DNA of 64,000 bases from Gnetum montanum (taxonomy: Eukaryota; Streptophyta; Gnetopsida; Gnetales; Gnetaceae): the NCBI GenBank assembly GCA_015680685.1, contig MNCI01015841.1, forward strand, positions 91,741-155,740, in the 5' to 3' direction. A program made the translations under genes and the position numbers. Below the pieces are notes generated by a model. That model worked only from the letters and a program-made list of their open reading frames with translations, made no database searches and was not told the DNA's origin. Positions 45,382-57,600 of the stretch are shown here, one piece after another. Within the stretch, counting starts at the first letter, position 1. The number at the start of each line of letters is the position of its first letter.

Positions 45382-47222
45382 TCAAATATAGAATGGTTTC
45401 AGGAACAAGTGATTAGTTGGATTTGCGAGCTCGTTTCCTTCCATATCCACTAGCTTAAATGCTCCATTGTCAAATGCTTTAGTGACCAAGTAAGGCCCTT
45501 CCCAGTTGGCTGAGAATTTGTCCAGGTGTTCCCGAACAGCCTTAAGTATGAGATCACCTTCTTTGATGGGGTGCTTATTGATGTTATGCCGATGTCACTG
45601 CCATTGTTGTTTTTGATACCATTCGATCTGATCGAGTGCACGTATGTGTTCCTCCTCCACCGAGTCCAAGTCAATGATGCGCAGGTCATTGTTTTTCCCG
45701 TCGTCGAGGAGTTCGGAAACTGTGATCCTTAAAGATGGTACCTGTAATTCTAAAGGTAAAACAGCTTCTGAACCGTAAATAAGAGTATATGGTGTTATAC
45801 CTGTTGAAGTTCGATGCGTAGTACGGTAAGCCCACAATGCATATACCAATTGTTCGTGCCACTTTCTCTTGCTTTGGGTGAGCATTCTCTTAAGTATTGC
45901 AATAATTGTTTTGTTTGTTGCCTCTGCTTGCCCGTTGCTCTGAGGATAGTAAGGGGATGAAAACGAGTGTTTGATCCCCAAACCGTGACAAAAGGTTTTG
46001 GTCTCAGCATTGCTAAATTGTGGTCCGTTGTCAGTGATGATTGTCATGGGAATGCCAAAGCGGGTTACAATGTTTTCGAGAATGAAACTGCACACGTGTT
46101 TAGATGTAGTTTTTTGAAGGGGAGCAGCTTCCACCCACTTCATGAAATATTCTATCACGGTTATAATAAAACTATGCCCCGTAGAAGATGAGGGTGTTAT
46201 TGGGCCGATAAGATCCAACCCCCACTTTTGAAAGGGCCACGTGATTTGCGCCGTGTGTAACTCATTTGATGGGACATGGATTAGGTTGCTATGTTTTGGC
46301 AGGTACTACATGTTTTGACCTTGGAGAGACAATCATACTCCATGTGTGGCCAATAGTAGCCTAGGCGTCTTATCTTCGTTGCCATAGTTTTTGGTGCTAT
46401 GTGTCCTCCGCATAGTCCCTCATGTACCTGTTCAACAATGGTTTGGGCATCAGTACTACTGACGCATGTTAGCAATATGCCTTCGTAGGACCTACGACAC
46501 AATGTGTCCCCTACCAGGGTATATTTCTTAGAACGTTTTCGCACTACATCCTTTTGTGCATTTGTTAGATGTCGTGGTGTTTCGCCGCGTAGAAGGTATT
46601 CTTTTATGTCGTCATACCATTCTATCGTGCGTGTTGTGCTAACAGATGCAATCGACAACGTTTCAAGAGTGTCGGTTATTGGTTCAATACAAATTATTAT
46701 GGAGCTTGGTAATGCATGGAATATGTCTGGCGATATGTTTATCGCTAATGTGGCTAACGCATCTACAATGGTATTATCATTTCTAGAGACGTGCTGCACA
46801 TCGATGTTTTCAAATCGCCTCATTAGGTGTTTTGCCAAGTCACAATATGGTTGTAAATGTTGGGCTTTACATGTATAAACATCTGTGATTTGGTTTAAGA
46901 CTAGTTGTGAGTCTCCTCTGACTACAAGCCGTGTGATGTCTAAAGCTAGTGCTGCTGTGAGACCTCTAAGGAGACCTTCATACTTTGCTATGTTGTTGGT
47001 ACAGCGAAAGTTGAAACGATAAGCAAAGGGTCGGATCTCCCTGGAGGGATAGGTGATGACAGCGACCGCACTTCCCCCTCGAGAGGTGGATGCTCCATCA
47101 AAGTTTAGAATGGCATCGTAGTCGTTGGGCACTATGTCTACTGCGGTTATATACTCATCCGGGAATTCTGGCTCTATTATCGCTTGATCGTGTGTTGGTG
47201 ACGTGGCCATTTGACTTGCTAT
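45382..47222 (-). pseudogene. Second RNase H and integrase of element B
   Basis: The open frame 47210-46281 starts with an archaeal-type RNase H: NFDGASTSRGGSA (first catalytic Asp), KYEGLLRGL (Glu), RGDSQLV (Asp) and DNTIVDALATL. The integrase zinc region follows with EQVHEGLCGGHIAPK and CSTCQ (H-H-C-C). A frameshift near 46281 leads into the integrase core at 45595-46218: MDLIGPI (first Asp), TDNGPQF (second Asp), NGQAEATNK (Glu) and YGSEAVLPLELQ. A C-terminal part follows to TGA at 45382-45384 (KLVDMEGNE, LKPFYI). All three DDE residues are kept. Apart from the frameshift it is largely intact. The first RNase H lies directly upstream. The dual RNase H places the element in the Tat/Ogre group. 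Confidence 0.88.
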
Positions 47223-48953
47223 GGCTTGGCCCTTAACTGATTATTGCGCTACGTAGTACAGGTCAAACTCAGCTATCATGGCTTTCCAACGGGCTATCCG
47301 ACTTGTTTTCTAAATGTTCCTTGTTATGGCCCTTAGCACATTATCCTTGCAAATTATGTTAACTTGGTTAGGAAGAGGTAATGTCGCCATTTTCTTAAAG
47401 AAAAGACCAAAGCTAAACATGACCTCTCCATGTAATGCATGGCTCAAGTAATATACAGGGACTTCGGTTTCGTCGTCTTGTTTTTGGCAAAGCATAGATG
47501 CGATGGATGAATCTGAAGTGATAAGGTAGATGTAAAACGGTTTATCGTTTTGAGGTGGATAAACCGTGGGTAGTAGGGCAAGTGTTGTTTTAATGTTATC
47601 AAATGCTTCTTGGCACTGTGGAGTCCATTCAAAATGGACGTTTTTGTGTAACATGTGGTTCATAGGTTTTAGTTTGTCTGTCAGTTTTTCTATAAAGCGC
47701 CTGATAAATTGTAGTCTACCTTGTAGACCTCGAAGTTTAGTAAGGTTTCCTGGTGGTTTCAGGTTTGTTATGGCCTTAACTTTATCGGGTTCTACTCGTA
47801 TCCCTGCTTTTGAGGCTATAAATCACAAAATTTTACCTGTTTTGACGTCGAAGACACATTTTTTTGGGTTAAGTCTTAGTTCATACTTTAAACAATGCTT
47901 TAATACTAGGTCAAGGTCTTGTACATGTTGTTCCAATGTTTTTGATTTAACCACAATGTCGTCCACGTAGTCATTGAGCGATTGTAATATGTAATCGCTA
48001 AAGATGAATGTCATCGCTCTTTGATACATGGCCCCAGCATTCTTGAGACCAAAGCGCATCATTGTATAACAAAAGGTTCCCCATGGTGTCATAAAGGTTG
48101 TCCGAAGCTGATGCTCCATGTTGATGCGTATTTGATTGTATCCTGAGAAGCCATCCATAAAAGATAATAGGGCATGCCCAGTAGTCAAGTCAACAAGTTG
48201 ATCGATGCTGGGTAGGGGGAAGTCATCTTTTATGGTTGCAACATTTAAATCCCAGAAGTCAACGCATAAGCGAATGCTTCCGTTCTTCTTCGGGACAATG
48301 ACCATGTTGGATACCCACTCGGTGTAATCAACAGCACGAATGAAACTGGCTTGATAAAGCTTGGTGATCTCATTGCGCATTGCCAATGCCACCTTGGGTT
48401 TAACCTTTCGTGCCTTTTGTTTTACTGGTCTCAATTTCGGATCAAGGATAATGTTATGCTGGACAATTTGAGGGTCTAACCCAGGCATGTCCGTGTAAGA
48501 CCATGAGACTGCTTTCATATTTTCCCTAAGCACGTCCTCAATGTTTTTGGCTAGTTGTGGTTTTAGTAATGTGCTTAATTTTAATATTTTAATTTCCCCA
48601 TCGTGCATGGTGACAGGAGTTTCGGCCAACGGGCCTTCGGTGATATTTTCGGCTTCTATGTCAAGGGGTTTTGTCATGCCTTTGTAGTTGTCTATTGTTT
48701 GCTGTGTTGAGGCTATGACTGCGTCATCCGTTGGTGAACTTAAGTGGATGAGGTTTATGTTAATATCTCTTGCAATTTTGCCATATGGTCCATCAATGAT
48801 TAACGGTGCGGTTAAATGCTGGCAATCCATCAAGCTTGCTCCTGCCAATAAACAGAGAGCTGAATGAGCTAATGGGTATTGTTCTATGTTCTTTGGTAAT
48901 TTTAAATTATGTGTACATGCATGATGGTGGATTATCATCACACCAGGACGCAT
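47223..48953 (-). pseudogene. Reverse transcriptase and first RNase H of element B
   Basis: The open frame 48953-47823 (376 codons) has an upstream block (CLLAGASLMDCQHLT, GPYGKIARDI), then RT: KQKARKVKPKVALAM, SIRLCVDFWDLN, FMDGFSGYNQIRI, TTFMTPWGTF, MRFGLKNAGAMYQRAM and the catalytic YVDDIVVKSK. A TGA-type break leads to the RT end and RNase H (47663-47310: FEWTPQCQEAFDNI, FYIYLITSDSS, YYLSHALHGE). Compared with element A about a dozen residues after YYLSHAL are missing or out of frame, so this RNase H is probably dead. The frame begins after array 2 with no connection to protease, so how pol is expressed is unclear. Confidence 0.88.
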
Positions 48954-49135
48954 GGCAGTTTAGGGCCGTACCAGGCCGTAGATGGCAGTTTAATGCCTTA
49001 CTGGTTCAAATGTAATCTACGAGTAGCAGTTTAAGGTCGTACCAGGCTGTAGGGGGTTTGTATGTGGCAGTTTAAGGCCTTACCGGGCCGTAATGGCAGT
49101 TTAAGGCCGTACCAGGCCATATGTGGTTTACGTTG
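48950..49135. repeat. Hairpin array 2 of element B (before RT)
   Basis: Five units of 25-50 bp with core ggcagtttaaggccgtacca and ending ggccgta. GGCC-GTACCA-GGCC gives a 4-bp stem and 6-base loop. The array lies upstream of the antisense gene's first exon and adjoins the start of the RT frame. Confidence 0.82.
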
Positions 49136-49364
49136 GAATGTTCGGCGTAAACGTGTGAAATGGGTTCACAGGGGAACGAGATATGGTAATTTTTGTTTAT
49201 TTTATATTTTTTATGATTTTTTGGGCAAATTTTAGCGAAAAATAAGTAAAAAGGCAAAAAGTAGCAAACCGGGAGGCGACGACATAAGCAGCGGTGATAG
49301 TGCTATAAAAAGGGGGCAGGGGGTGTCATTTGTAACATTGCATTTCAGGGCATAACATCTGAGT

Positions 49365-50398
49365 GAGCGTAAGCATAAACTGTGAAACCCAACGTAAGCG
49401 TAAACCCAAACCCAGAGCGTAGACACCAACGACCGAACCCCAGCGTAGACGCCAACGACCGAACCCCAGTGTAGATGCCAAGCGTAGAAGTTCAGGCATC
49501 GGCGTAGAGACACAGACTTCGGTGTAGAGGCTTCGTGTAGGCGTAAACAGTTCCAACCTTTAGTGTAGACTATCGATCCCAGCGTAAAGGACATCGAGAT
49601 GGGCAAAGGAAAAGAAGTGGAAGGTTAGGGGAGGAAGGGTCCTAACTTGACCTTCGCAAAGGAGAGCGAAGCCATGCTGCAGTGCCTGCCCAGGCCAAGG
49701 ATTCCATCATGGACTGGATCATCGCATAGGTAGGCTTTGATCCTTCTTCTATTAGTTATTTTTTCTTGTGCATGTTTCATAGCGTAGACAGTCTCGTAAA
49801 GGGCTTCGGCGTATACGCTGAGCGTAAAGAGTTAGCGTAGAGGGTTTCGGCGTATACGTCGAGCGTGAGTTAGCGTAGAGGGTTTTGGCATATACGCCGA
49901 GCGTGAGTTAGCATAGAGGGTTTCAGCGTATATGCTGAGCATGAGTTATTGTAGGCGTAGACTGTCATGGCTTAAGCGGTTTTCAGTGCACAGCGTAAAC
50001 ACTTTTCTTGTACGAAGCATAGATGATTTTATCAGCGTATACGCTGAAGGTTGTATGGCGTATACGTTGAGGGTTTCTCCAGCGTATACACTGAGCGTGA
50101 ACAGTTAATCCTTTTCAAGTATAGTACAGCGTAGACTTATTTTTCATGTTTTCATCGTAAACTATTTGTTCAGTGTCTAGCGTAGACCATTTAAGCTAAA
50201 GGTTCCTACGGCGTATACGCTAAGGTTTTTGGTCGCGTATACGCTGAGCGTAGACAGTTCGGTCGGCAACGTAAATAGTTCATTGTCAGCGTATACGCCG
50301 GATTAGGTAGCGTATACGCTGAGTGTAAATAGTTTGTAATAGCGTATACGTTGGGTTAAACGGCGTATATGCTGAGCATAAGCAGTTAGCAATTTTTT
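49365..50398. repeat. Word-rich zone: 5' flank and intron 1 of antisense gene B
   Basis: 49365-49590 holds about ten gcgtaagcgtaaac- and gcgtagac-type words just before the ATG at 49599. Intron 1 holds about a dozen GCGTATACGC-like palindromes between 49809 and 50385, around half of them perfect, mixed with GAGCGTAAAC/GAGCGTGAGT. No such words were seen in the exons. Confidence 0.85.
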
Positions 50399-53300
50399 CT
50401 AAGTGTTGGTCTACGATGTGAACGTTTGTTCCTCGCATCATTTTGATGCAAGGATGATTTATTGTGGCATCCTGATTGCTTGCAGGGATAGTAAGCCTTT
50501 TCTCCTCGTTGTTGAGCTTGTTGGGGTGCTAACATGGTTTGGCCCCATTGAGGCTGATGAGCCCACCTCGAATCTAACTGTGGACAACAATAGGGTTTGG
50601 TTCAGAGAAGGTGCGTGTGAATTCCTGGCCTTCATGCTAGATAATTTTGAAGTGGCCATCTGGTCGAACTTAAGTGAAGTGGTGGCGCGGAGCATGCTTG
50701 AGGCAATGCTGCCGGGAGCCGCCGAGGGTGTCATGGTCTTCATAGAAGACATTGACGAGGGGCCGTTTGTGAACGAGGATGGTTCTCCCCGTGGGCCCAG
50801 GTCTACATGCCCATTAGCACGCGTGTGGGCACAGTTACCGCGAGGGTAGGACTACCTTAATAACACTCTATTCATAGTTGCACACGTGCACACGCTATTC
50901 TAGAATCCCCCTGGAACCGTGTACCGGGTGGATAGGTAGGACCATTTAAGTTTATTGTTTCTTTTTGTCGTTCGGCATTTATGTCTTTTTTGACATTCGT
51001 TTGTTTGTAGGCCCAAAGTTAATTCGGATGGGACGCGCATTGAAGATGAAGGGCTTGCTCTAGCTCGCACTACTCTAGAGGCTTTTATGGCAGGTCCCAC
51101 CCTTCGTGGAACCGTATTGGGTCAAACGAAGGGTGCGATCGTTCATTTTCACAAGCAGTTCTCTAGAGCGTTCGCTATGTGCCAAGCTTGTGGATGGCTG
51201 CATGAAGATTGGTCAGACAAGGGACCGGTCTTCCCCCGTGACTCTGGCAGCACATCCAAGTCTAAAACTAATGATAAATGACAACATTTCCTAGATGTGC
51301 TAATATGTTTGTTCAACTGTCGGGAGTTATACTGATATAATGATTTCAAATTATATTTGCAGTTGATGTACCTCCTGGCGGGGATCTGGTAACAATGGGA
51401 TGAACTGAGACTACACTGTCGATGAAGTTTGGAGAGGTCGGTAAGGCCCAAAAGTGGTTACGTACCCATGCTCCACCATCCATCGTTCGTTTCTTAGACA
51501 ATGTTGGCCTCATGGAGCTCTTCACGACCCCGAGTCTTGATGTATCAATAGCAGAAATGATTGGGATCGTGGATTCTTTTAATGAGTCTGTCTCATACTA
51601 CAGCACCCGGATTAAGGGTGTTAAGGTAGCCTTCCATCTGTCGCCTGAATTCCTTTCAAACTTATTTGGGGTACTGGCAGATGGTATAAGTGTAGTGTTG
51701 GACAGGGCTCATAAAGAGCTACAAAAGGTTCATGAGTTGGAGAACTGGTTAGGCATGGCCAAGGGTGCCAAGGGATTCCCAATGTAGGGGAAAGTAAAGG
51801 TTGAGGAGGTAAATGAACTATATCCCCTGTTTAGGGTGCAGGTGTTCCCCAAATCCCTTTCTTAGGTGCGGAGTCTTGGGGTCGAAGCTGTACGTGTCAT
51901 GCGAACTATCCTAGAAACTGGCATGTGCTATAATTGGGCCCAATTTTTGTTGTCGGGCATGCACAAGGAGATAGTGCAGTTGCGTTCGAATGTCGAGGTG
52001 CAGTCCCACTTCACCTTTTCCTTCTTTGCCGGTTACCTTCGCCACTTCGCCGAGTTTCTGGTAGTTCACGCAGATAATAAGTTTGTTCTACGGGATCGGG
52101 GTCAACTACCCCGCCCATGGATCAACCACCTATCCCAAGATGCTCCTGAGGGCATTGATGAGTCCGTGTCTATCACAATAGGGGGGGGGCGTCTGGTACG
52201 TCAATCCACACACATGACAGTTTGGGATTGGAGCCAGACGACGTGCCCTACACTGCGAAAAGGATGGAACGGGTCATCAAGGAGACCGTTGGCCAGGCCA
52301 AGTCAAAACTGAAAATGCACGAACGCGTGACTAAGGAAGTCTCGAATGTGAACGAGCCACGAGTGAAGCGCATACGATTCAAGATGCCTGGTAAGTAGAC
52401 TTCACCCACTTATTGTTTTATTGTTTTCATTTTGCTCATAATTTTTACTTCAATCGCTTACATGTCACTGATACCTTTGGCTTGATTTGAGAAGTGAGGA
52501 AGCAGGCATTAGAGACCATTATTGAGGAGGAGGAGACCAATACGGAGTGAAATAACGAGGAGGAAAATGTGGAGAAGGAGCAGGGAGGAGGGACAGAGGA
52601 GTTGAAGGAAAACACCACAGAAACTGAGCCGTTGGATGATCAGTGTGGTGTCGACCAAATGTTCAGCAGCTTCCTTAAGGGAAAGCTGGACTTAGGCGAT
52701 CCCCCAGAAGGTGACAAGGAGCATGGTATGTTTTATTTTTATTTCACTTTATACTGCTTCGCTAGTTATCATTTCTATGGTATTTTATTTTCATAATTTC
52801 ATTTCGTACAGACAAAGGTAGCGAAACCAGGACGGTGCAATTAGATGTACCCATGAAGACGGTTCCTCCTGAGAGGACCACAGAGGTTAGTTCGTCACAC
52901 ACCCGTGGGCCATTTACTTGGATAGAAATGCCAAGTAAGATGGATTTTGTGGCTGGAATCGCTGAAGAGGTTGTCGAACGAATTCAGGAGGCTCACCCTG
53001 AAATAGGTATAAATGTTTTGAATCATTTGTAGTCTTGGAGTTTCATACCTTGTTCATGTTGTCTTAACGTTTGTTCTTTTTGTGTGCATAGGTGCCAAAT
53101 TAAGGTGGGATCCTTTTGAGAGCATTAGTATGGAGAGTTTACCCACACTATCCCCGGAAGTGGAGCAGGTGCCGAGGCCTGTTTATGAGGAGGTGGCGGA
53201 AGGTCTCATGCACAATGCTAAGTCATTGTGGACCTGTAGGCGTTCTGTCGAGCAGTTGTGGCTACAGATTCAGGCAAAGGAAAAGGAAGTCTTTGAATTG

Positions 53301-54075
53301 TCAATTGAACATGACGATCTTAAGGCTTGGTACGAGTTCGCCGCTACCAAACTAAGTGGTGATCACTATTGGCGAATGTCCGAGGTTATGTATACAAGAT
53401 ATTGGAACTACTAAATCATCATGCGTCACTGACTCGGAGAATGGCAGAGCGTAAAGCCCAAATTAATCTCCTAAACCTCAAATGTCAATATTGGAAAGCC
53501 TTCTCTTCCAAGATTCACAAGTGGGGCCAGGATGAGAAGAACCACAAACATCACTACAAGAAGTCATTAAAAGAAGTGTCCATTGAAAAGCGGCAACTAG
53601 AAATGTTTGTGGAGGGTTTGGGTTTGTGCTCTGCTTTTGATACTTTTGCCCAAAACACAACTGTTGAGATGGAGTCTCCTACAAGGGTGATTACAACTGC
53701 TTCTGGGGAAGTGTCTGTGGGTGAATTCCCTCTGGAGCATCCTACCTGGTTAGCTGTTGACAAGGGGAAGACCTTAGCAGACGTCGACTTAGGCCTTGAT
53801 AGGACAGATTGGGCCAGTGCCTCAGAAGAGGAAATCCTTCGTCAGCTGGAATTTGGGTTAGGGGGATCTCCTATGGTGAGCTTTTTGTCATTACGAAACG
53901 GATTTGCTAAATAATGTTTGGAATTTTGGTGTTCTCTTATTCTTATATTGATTGTCTCCTTTTGTATTTTCAGGATGAAGGTGGTGACGATGTCCAAGAA
54001 GCTGGCCCCAGTGGAGCAGGGGCCCCTGATGCTGGTGGATCCAAGGGGGACGACCCTCCCATCCTAGATGCTTAG
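49599..54075 (+). pseudogene. Antisense accessory gene of element B (degenerate HAD/FCP1-like plus coiled coil)
   Basis: Gene opposite to gag-pol with inferred exons 49599-49729 (MGKGKEVEG, one TAG), 50486-50935, 51011 to about 51275, 51363-52390, about 52494-52725, 52812-53006, 53092-53875 and 53974-54075 (acidic tail GGDDVQEAGPSGAGAPD, TAG). Splice sites are canonical at most joins (ttgcttgcag, ttgtttgtag, gtaagt, gtatgt, gtgagc). Exon 2 resembles FCP1/NIF phosphatases: KPFLLVVELVGVL at the motif I position, REGACEFLAFMLDNFEVAIWSNLSE at motif II. Motif I has ELV instead of DxD, so catalysis is unlikely. Exon 4 contains ELFTTPSLDVSIAEMI, SNLFGVLADG and MCYNWAQFLL. A run of nine G near 52190 shifts the frame. 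Exon 7 is charged and coiled-coil-like. All exons have counterparts in element A. Product function and location are unknown. Confidence 0.72.
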
Positions 54076-54364
54076 TTTTAGTTTTTAATTTTGTTTTTTT
54101 TTTGTTTTATGGAACTATTCTGACTCAAATTGATACGTGAATTGTAAATTGAAAATTTTGAGATATCTTGAACAGATGGACGAAAACAGTTAACCCTTAT
54201 AATTGTACTTCATTGCATATAAAGAAAATTTTTTGTTGATTTTGAGTTTAATTGTGCATACGACACGACAATGTAAAATGTTTGGCTTGTTTTCCTGTTT
54301 TAAGTGTAATGCGCAGATGTGATTATAAATGCTAAGCGAAAAAGGAAAACAAAGTATGAGTGTA
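54076..54364 (+). other. 3' flank of antisense gene B
   Basis: T-rich sequence directly after the stop, then AT-rich DNA with no frame. aataaa-like words are weak. It ends at array 1. Confidence 0.4.
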
Positions 54365-54660
54365 TGAACTAGTTTAAGGCCATTTTGGGTCCCATGCGTA
54401 ATTTAAGGCCATTTCGGGCCAAATGCATAGTTTAAGGCCATTTCGGGCCTTAACGTAAATAGGAAATATTTTGAATGACCCGGATAGATTTCTCAGTTGA
54501 CCGACCATTGCTTATCGTGGCTAGTTTTATGTCATTGCGAACATGATAGTTTAACATCATTTCAGATAGGGGGCGTAGTTTAGTGTCTTTTCGGACTTGT
54601 TGTAGTTTAACGTCATTTTGGACAGCTTGTAGTTTAACGTCATTTTGGACTAATTGAGAT
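54365..54660. repeat. Hairpin array 1 of element B (after protease)
   Basis: Units of 26-35 bp. The first three have agtttaaggccatttcgggc cores (GGCC-ATTTCG-GGCC). Later ones read agtttaacgtcattttggac (GTC-ATTTTG-GAC). The change from GGCC to GTC occurs on both sides of the stem together. It lies between the antisense gene's 3' end and the protease stop. Confidence 0.82.
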
Positions 54661-54664
54661 AGTA

Positions 54665-57600
54665 TTATTTTAATAGTTTTTTGATTCTTCTTATTTTTAC
54701 GTCAGGCGATGTATCAGCTGGTATGATTTTGTACTCAGCGTCCCCTTCGCTGATCACATTGAATGGTAATTCGGCCCAAGGGACGTCTGATGGAGTGGTT
54801 CCTGTATCAGTGTTTTCAGATGTTGGTAGTTATCGTGAATTCTGTGTTAGTTTCTAATTGAGAAGGTGTATGTACAATGTCAGGTGCAGGTGTTTCTGTT
54901 TTAGGTGGATTTTCTTCTGTGTTCAAAGGATTACTGCCTACCAGTTGTTGTTCATTTATGGAGTTTCGGCTAGGCTCTTCAAGCTCAACCTTTGAGCCTT
55001 GGTCTGTGTCCGTGTGTGACGAAATAATAGGTGTAGCCACTTCCCCATGTATAATGATTTCACTACCTTCATAAGGTAGGTGAATCTCTTGGTGTATAGG
55101 TGATGAGACCGCTTTCAGTTGGGCCAGCCAGGGCCTTCCTAATATTAGGTTGAATCCTGGCATTTCATCGACCACTACGAAGTCGGCGAACGTGGGAAAT
55201 TGGTCCCCCGCTATGAAGTCTAAGGCCATCGTGCCTTTGACCATCACACGTGACCCGCTGAATGATTTTAAACATGTGGTGATAGTTGGTTTGATTAACT
55301 TAGTAAGCCCTAGTTGTTCAATGATGGGGTATGGTACTAAGTTTGTGGCAGCTCCATCGTCTATGTGGATCCTATGTATCTTGAACTAATTTATGCGTAT
55401 CGTTATGAACATGGGGGCTGTTGTTATCTCCCCTATTTTCTTATCCACCTTAATGTTATCGTTGTGGAAGCCTAATGGTTTGGAAGTTGTCCCTTGGGGC
55501 GAGTACATTACTGCATGAATGGAGGGTTCATTTGGAGGCAAGTCCTCGCTCACTGGGATCGACGTCAACATGCGTACCAAAGCTTCATGATGTGTTTGGG
55601 ATGTTAGAACTAAGTCATACAAGCTTAATGAAGTGTTCTTTTGCTTGAGTGCTTGTGTGACTTGTGTTAAAGCTGTTGCTAAGTCTCTACTGTTGTGCAC
55701 GTTTTTATCGGTGGTGACTGGGTCCATTGGGCCCAACAGTTTTATTTCATGCTTTGCTGGTCTGTCATTTTTGCTCGAAACCATCGCTTTAGATATATCA
55801 TGTTTTTTGGATGATTCACCCTCGTTACCTGCATTGGGTTGACTGTTGGGTGGTGTCATAGGTATGGCATTGAGTGGAGTGGGTTTAGGTGGCCCTACAG
55901 CTAACCGTTGATGCTCCTTCTCCAAGCGTTCACGTGAAAGCCTATCTGCTAAGCGTTCTCGTGTGTGGCATGGAGGTGGAGTTGGTCTTGGAGCCTCGGG
56001 TTGCCCTGGGATTCGTATCACATATGGAGCTGGGTGTGGTTGCGGTTGGAAAGTCTGACGTGGTTGAGCAGAAGATTGGCCAGGCATCCTAATGACATAG
56101 GGGCTAGGTTTGCCTTGCATTTGTGAGGTGGAGGCTTGGTAACCATTAGGATTTTTGGGTGTCCTAACGACATATGGGGTCGGTTTTGGTGAAGTTTGGA
56201 CCTCCGTTGTTGCGACTGCGGGTGGTACTCGGACTACGAAAGGGGCAGGCCGAGTAGGAGGGGTTGGTAGATTTGAGGTGGTGATGGTAGGAGGTACACG
56301 CACCACGTATGGTCTTTCGCGTGTCAGAGTATTAGACATTGCTACCACCGAGGGCACTCGGATGACATATGATTGCTGCCGGGCACGCAGTGGTTGAGGC
56401 ATGGATGTGGATGTAGTGGGAGGAACATGGACTACAAATGGCTTGTTAGGTGTTTGTTGTTTATATTCAAAGTAGACGGTGTTAATGTTGGGTGTCTTGG
56501 ATTCATCATCTAAGTAGATTGTGTTGATAACGTACGGTGCCTCTTTGATGTTCAGAGGGTGTTTATACACCCCCATAGCCTGGTTCTGCTGTTGGACAGG
56601 GTTGGCCTTGTCAAAGGTGATTTGGCCTTCGTCGATCATTCGTTGTATGTCCTGCTTCAAGTTGAAACAGTAATTCGTGCCGTGCCCATTGCGTTGGTGA
56701 TAGTCACAGAAGCGATCCATTCTAAAGCCTTTGGGCACTGGGGGCTCATCTGGTGTCACTAGGCTTGGGTTCTGAATGAGTTGACAGAACCGATCATGTC
56801 TCTGGATGGCCATAGGGGATAACTATTTGTGTTTCATTAAGCCAGCCTTCAGGAGTTGGTCGAATAGCTGGGATGGCTTCATAGGCAATGGCGTATATTG
56901 AGAGGGTTCTTTCCTCTTAAAATTTCTCGTAAGGTTTGGCGTTGGGTTCTGGGATGATGATGATTCTGGCGCGATTGTGGGAGTAGGTTTATTATAGTTA
57001 GTAGGGGCTACATGCAGTTTGTTTTGTTGTGCCATATTTGTTTGTTGCGTTTCCACTATTGCCGCTATAGTTTCTTTAGCCTTCTCTTTATTCTTTTTAC
57101 TGTGTTGATTTTTGAAGGCTAAGTACGCAGGATCATGGCTATTTTGAGCCACTTATTCTATATTTTTAATCTATACAAAGGCTTGGTTAAGGTTACACGC
57201 ATTAAGGTAGTATAACTTGGATTTGAAAAAGTCATTAACAGCCCCTTTCGGAATGGTGAGTAGATATGTCTGGGGAATTGGCTTGTGTAGCTCATTGAGA
57301 GCAGCGCTCGATCTCTGGATGAATTTTTGTATAGGTTCTAACGGTGCTTGTTTAACTTGTATGAGGCTGTCCAGTGTGGCCTAAGGTTTCAAGTTATACT
57401 TAAACCTAGTCATGAACTGATGTATGAACTCTTCTAAGGAAAATATGAAATTCCTAGGCAAGGCCCGGTACCAATCGAGTGCTCTCCCTGCGAGGGACAT
57501 AGGGAACACTCGCAAAATGGCGTGGGGCCATGCCTGGAGTAACACGAATTGTAATCTAAATGTTATTAGCTGAGCGTTGGGGTCCATCTCCCTATTATAT

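Noticed and set aside
46504-46878. 124-codon plus-strand frame opposite the second RNase H
   Set aside because: Complement of a conserved coding region; no independent support.
54877-56762. Plus-strand frames opposite gag-protease of element B
   Set aside because: Shadows of the real minus-strand frame, without their own homology.
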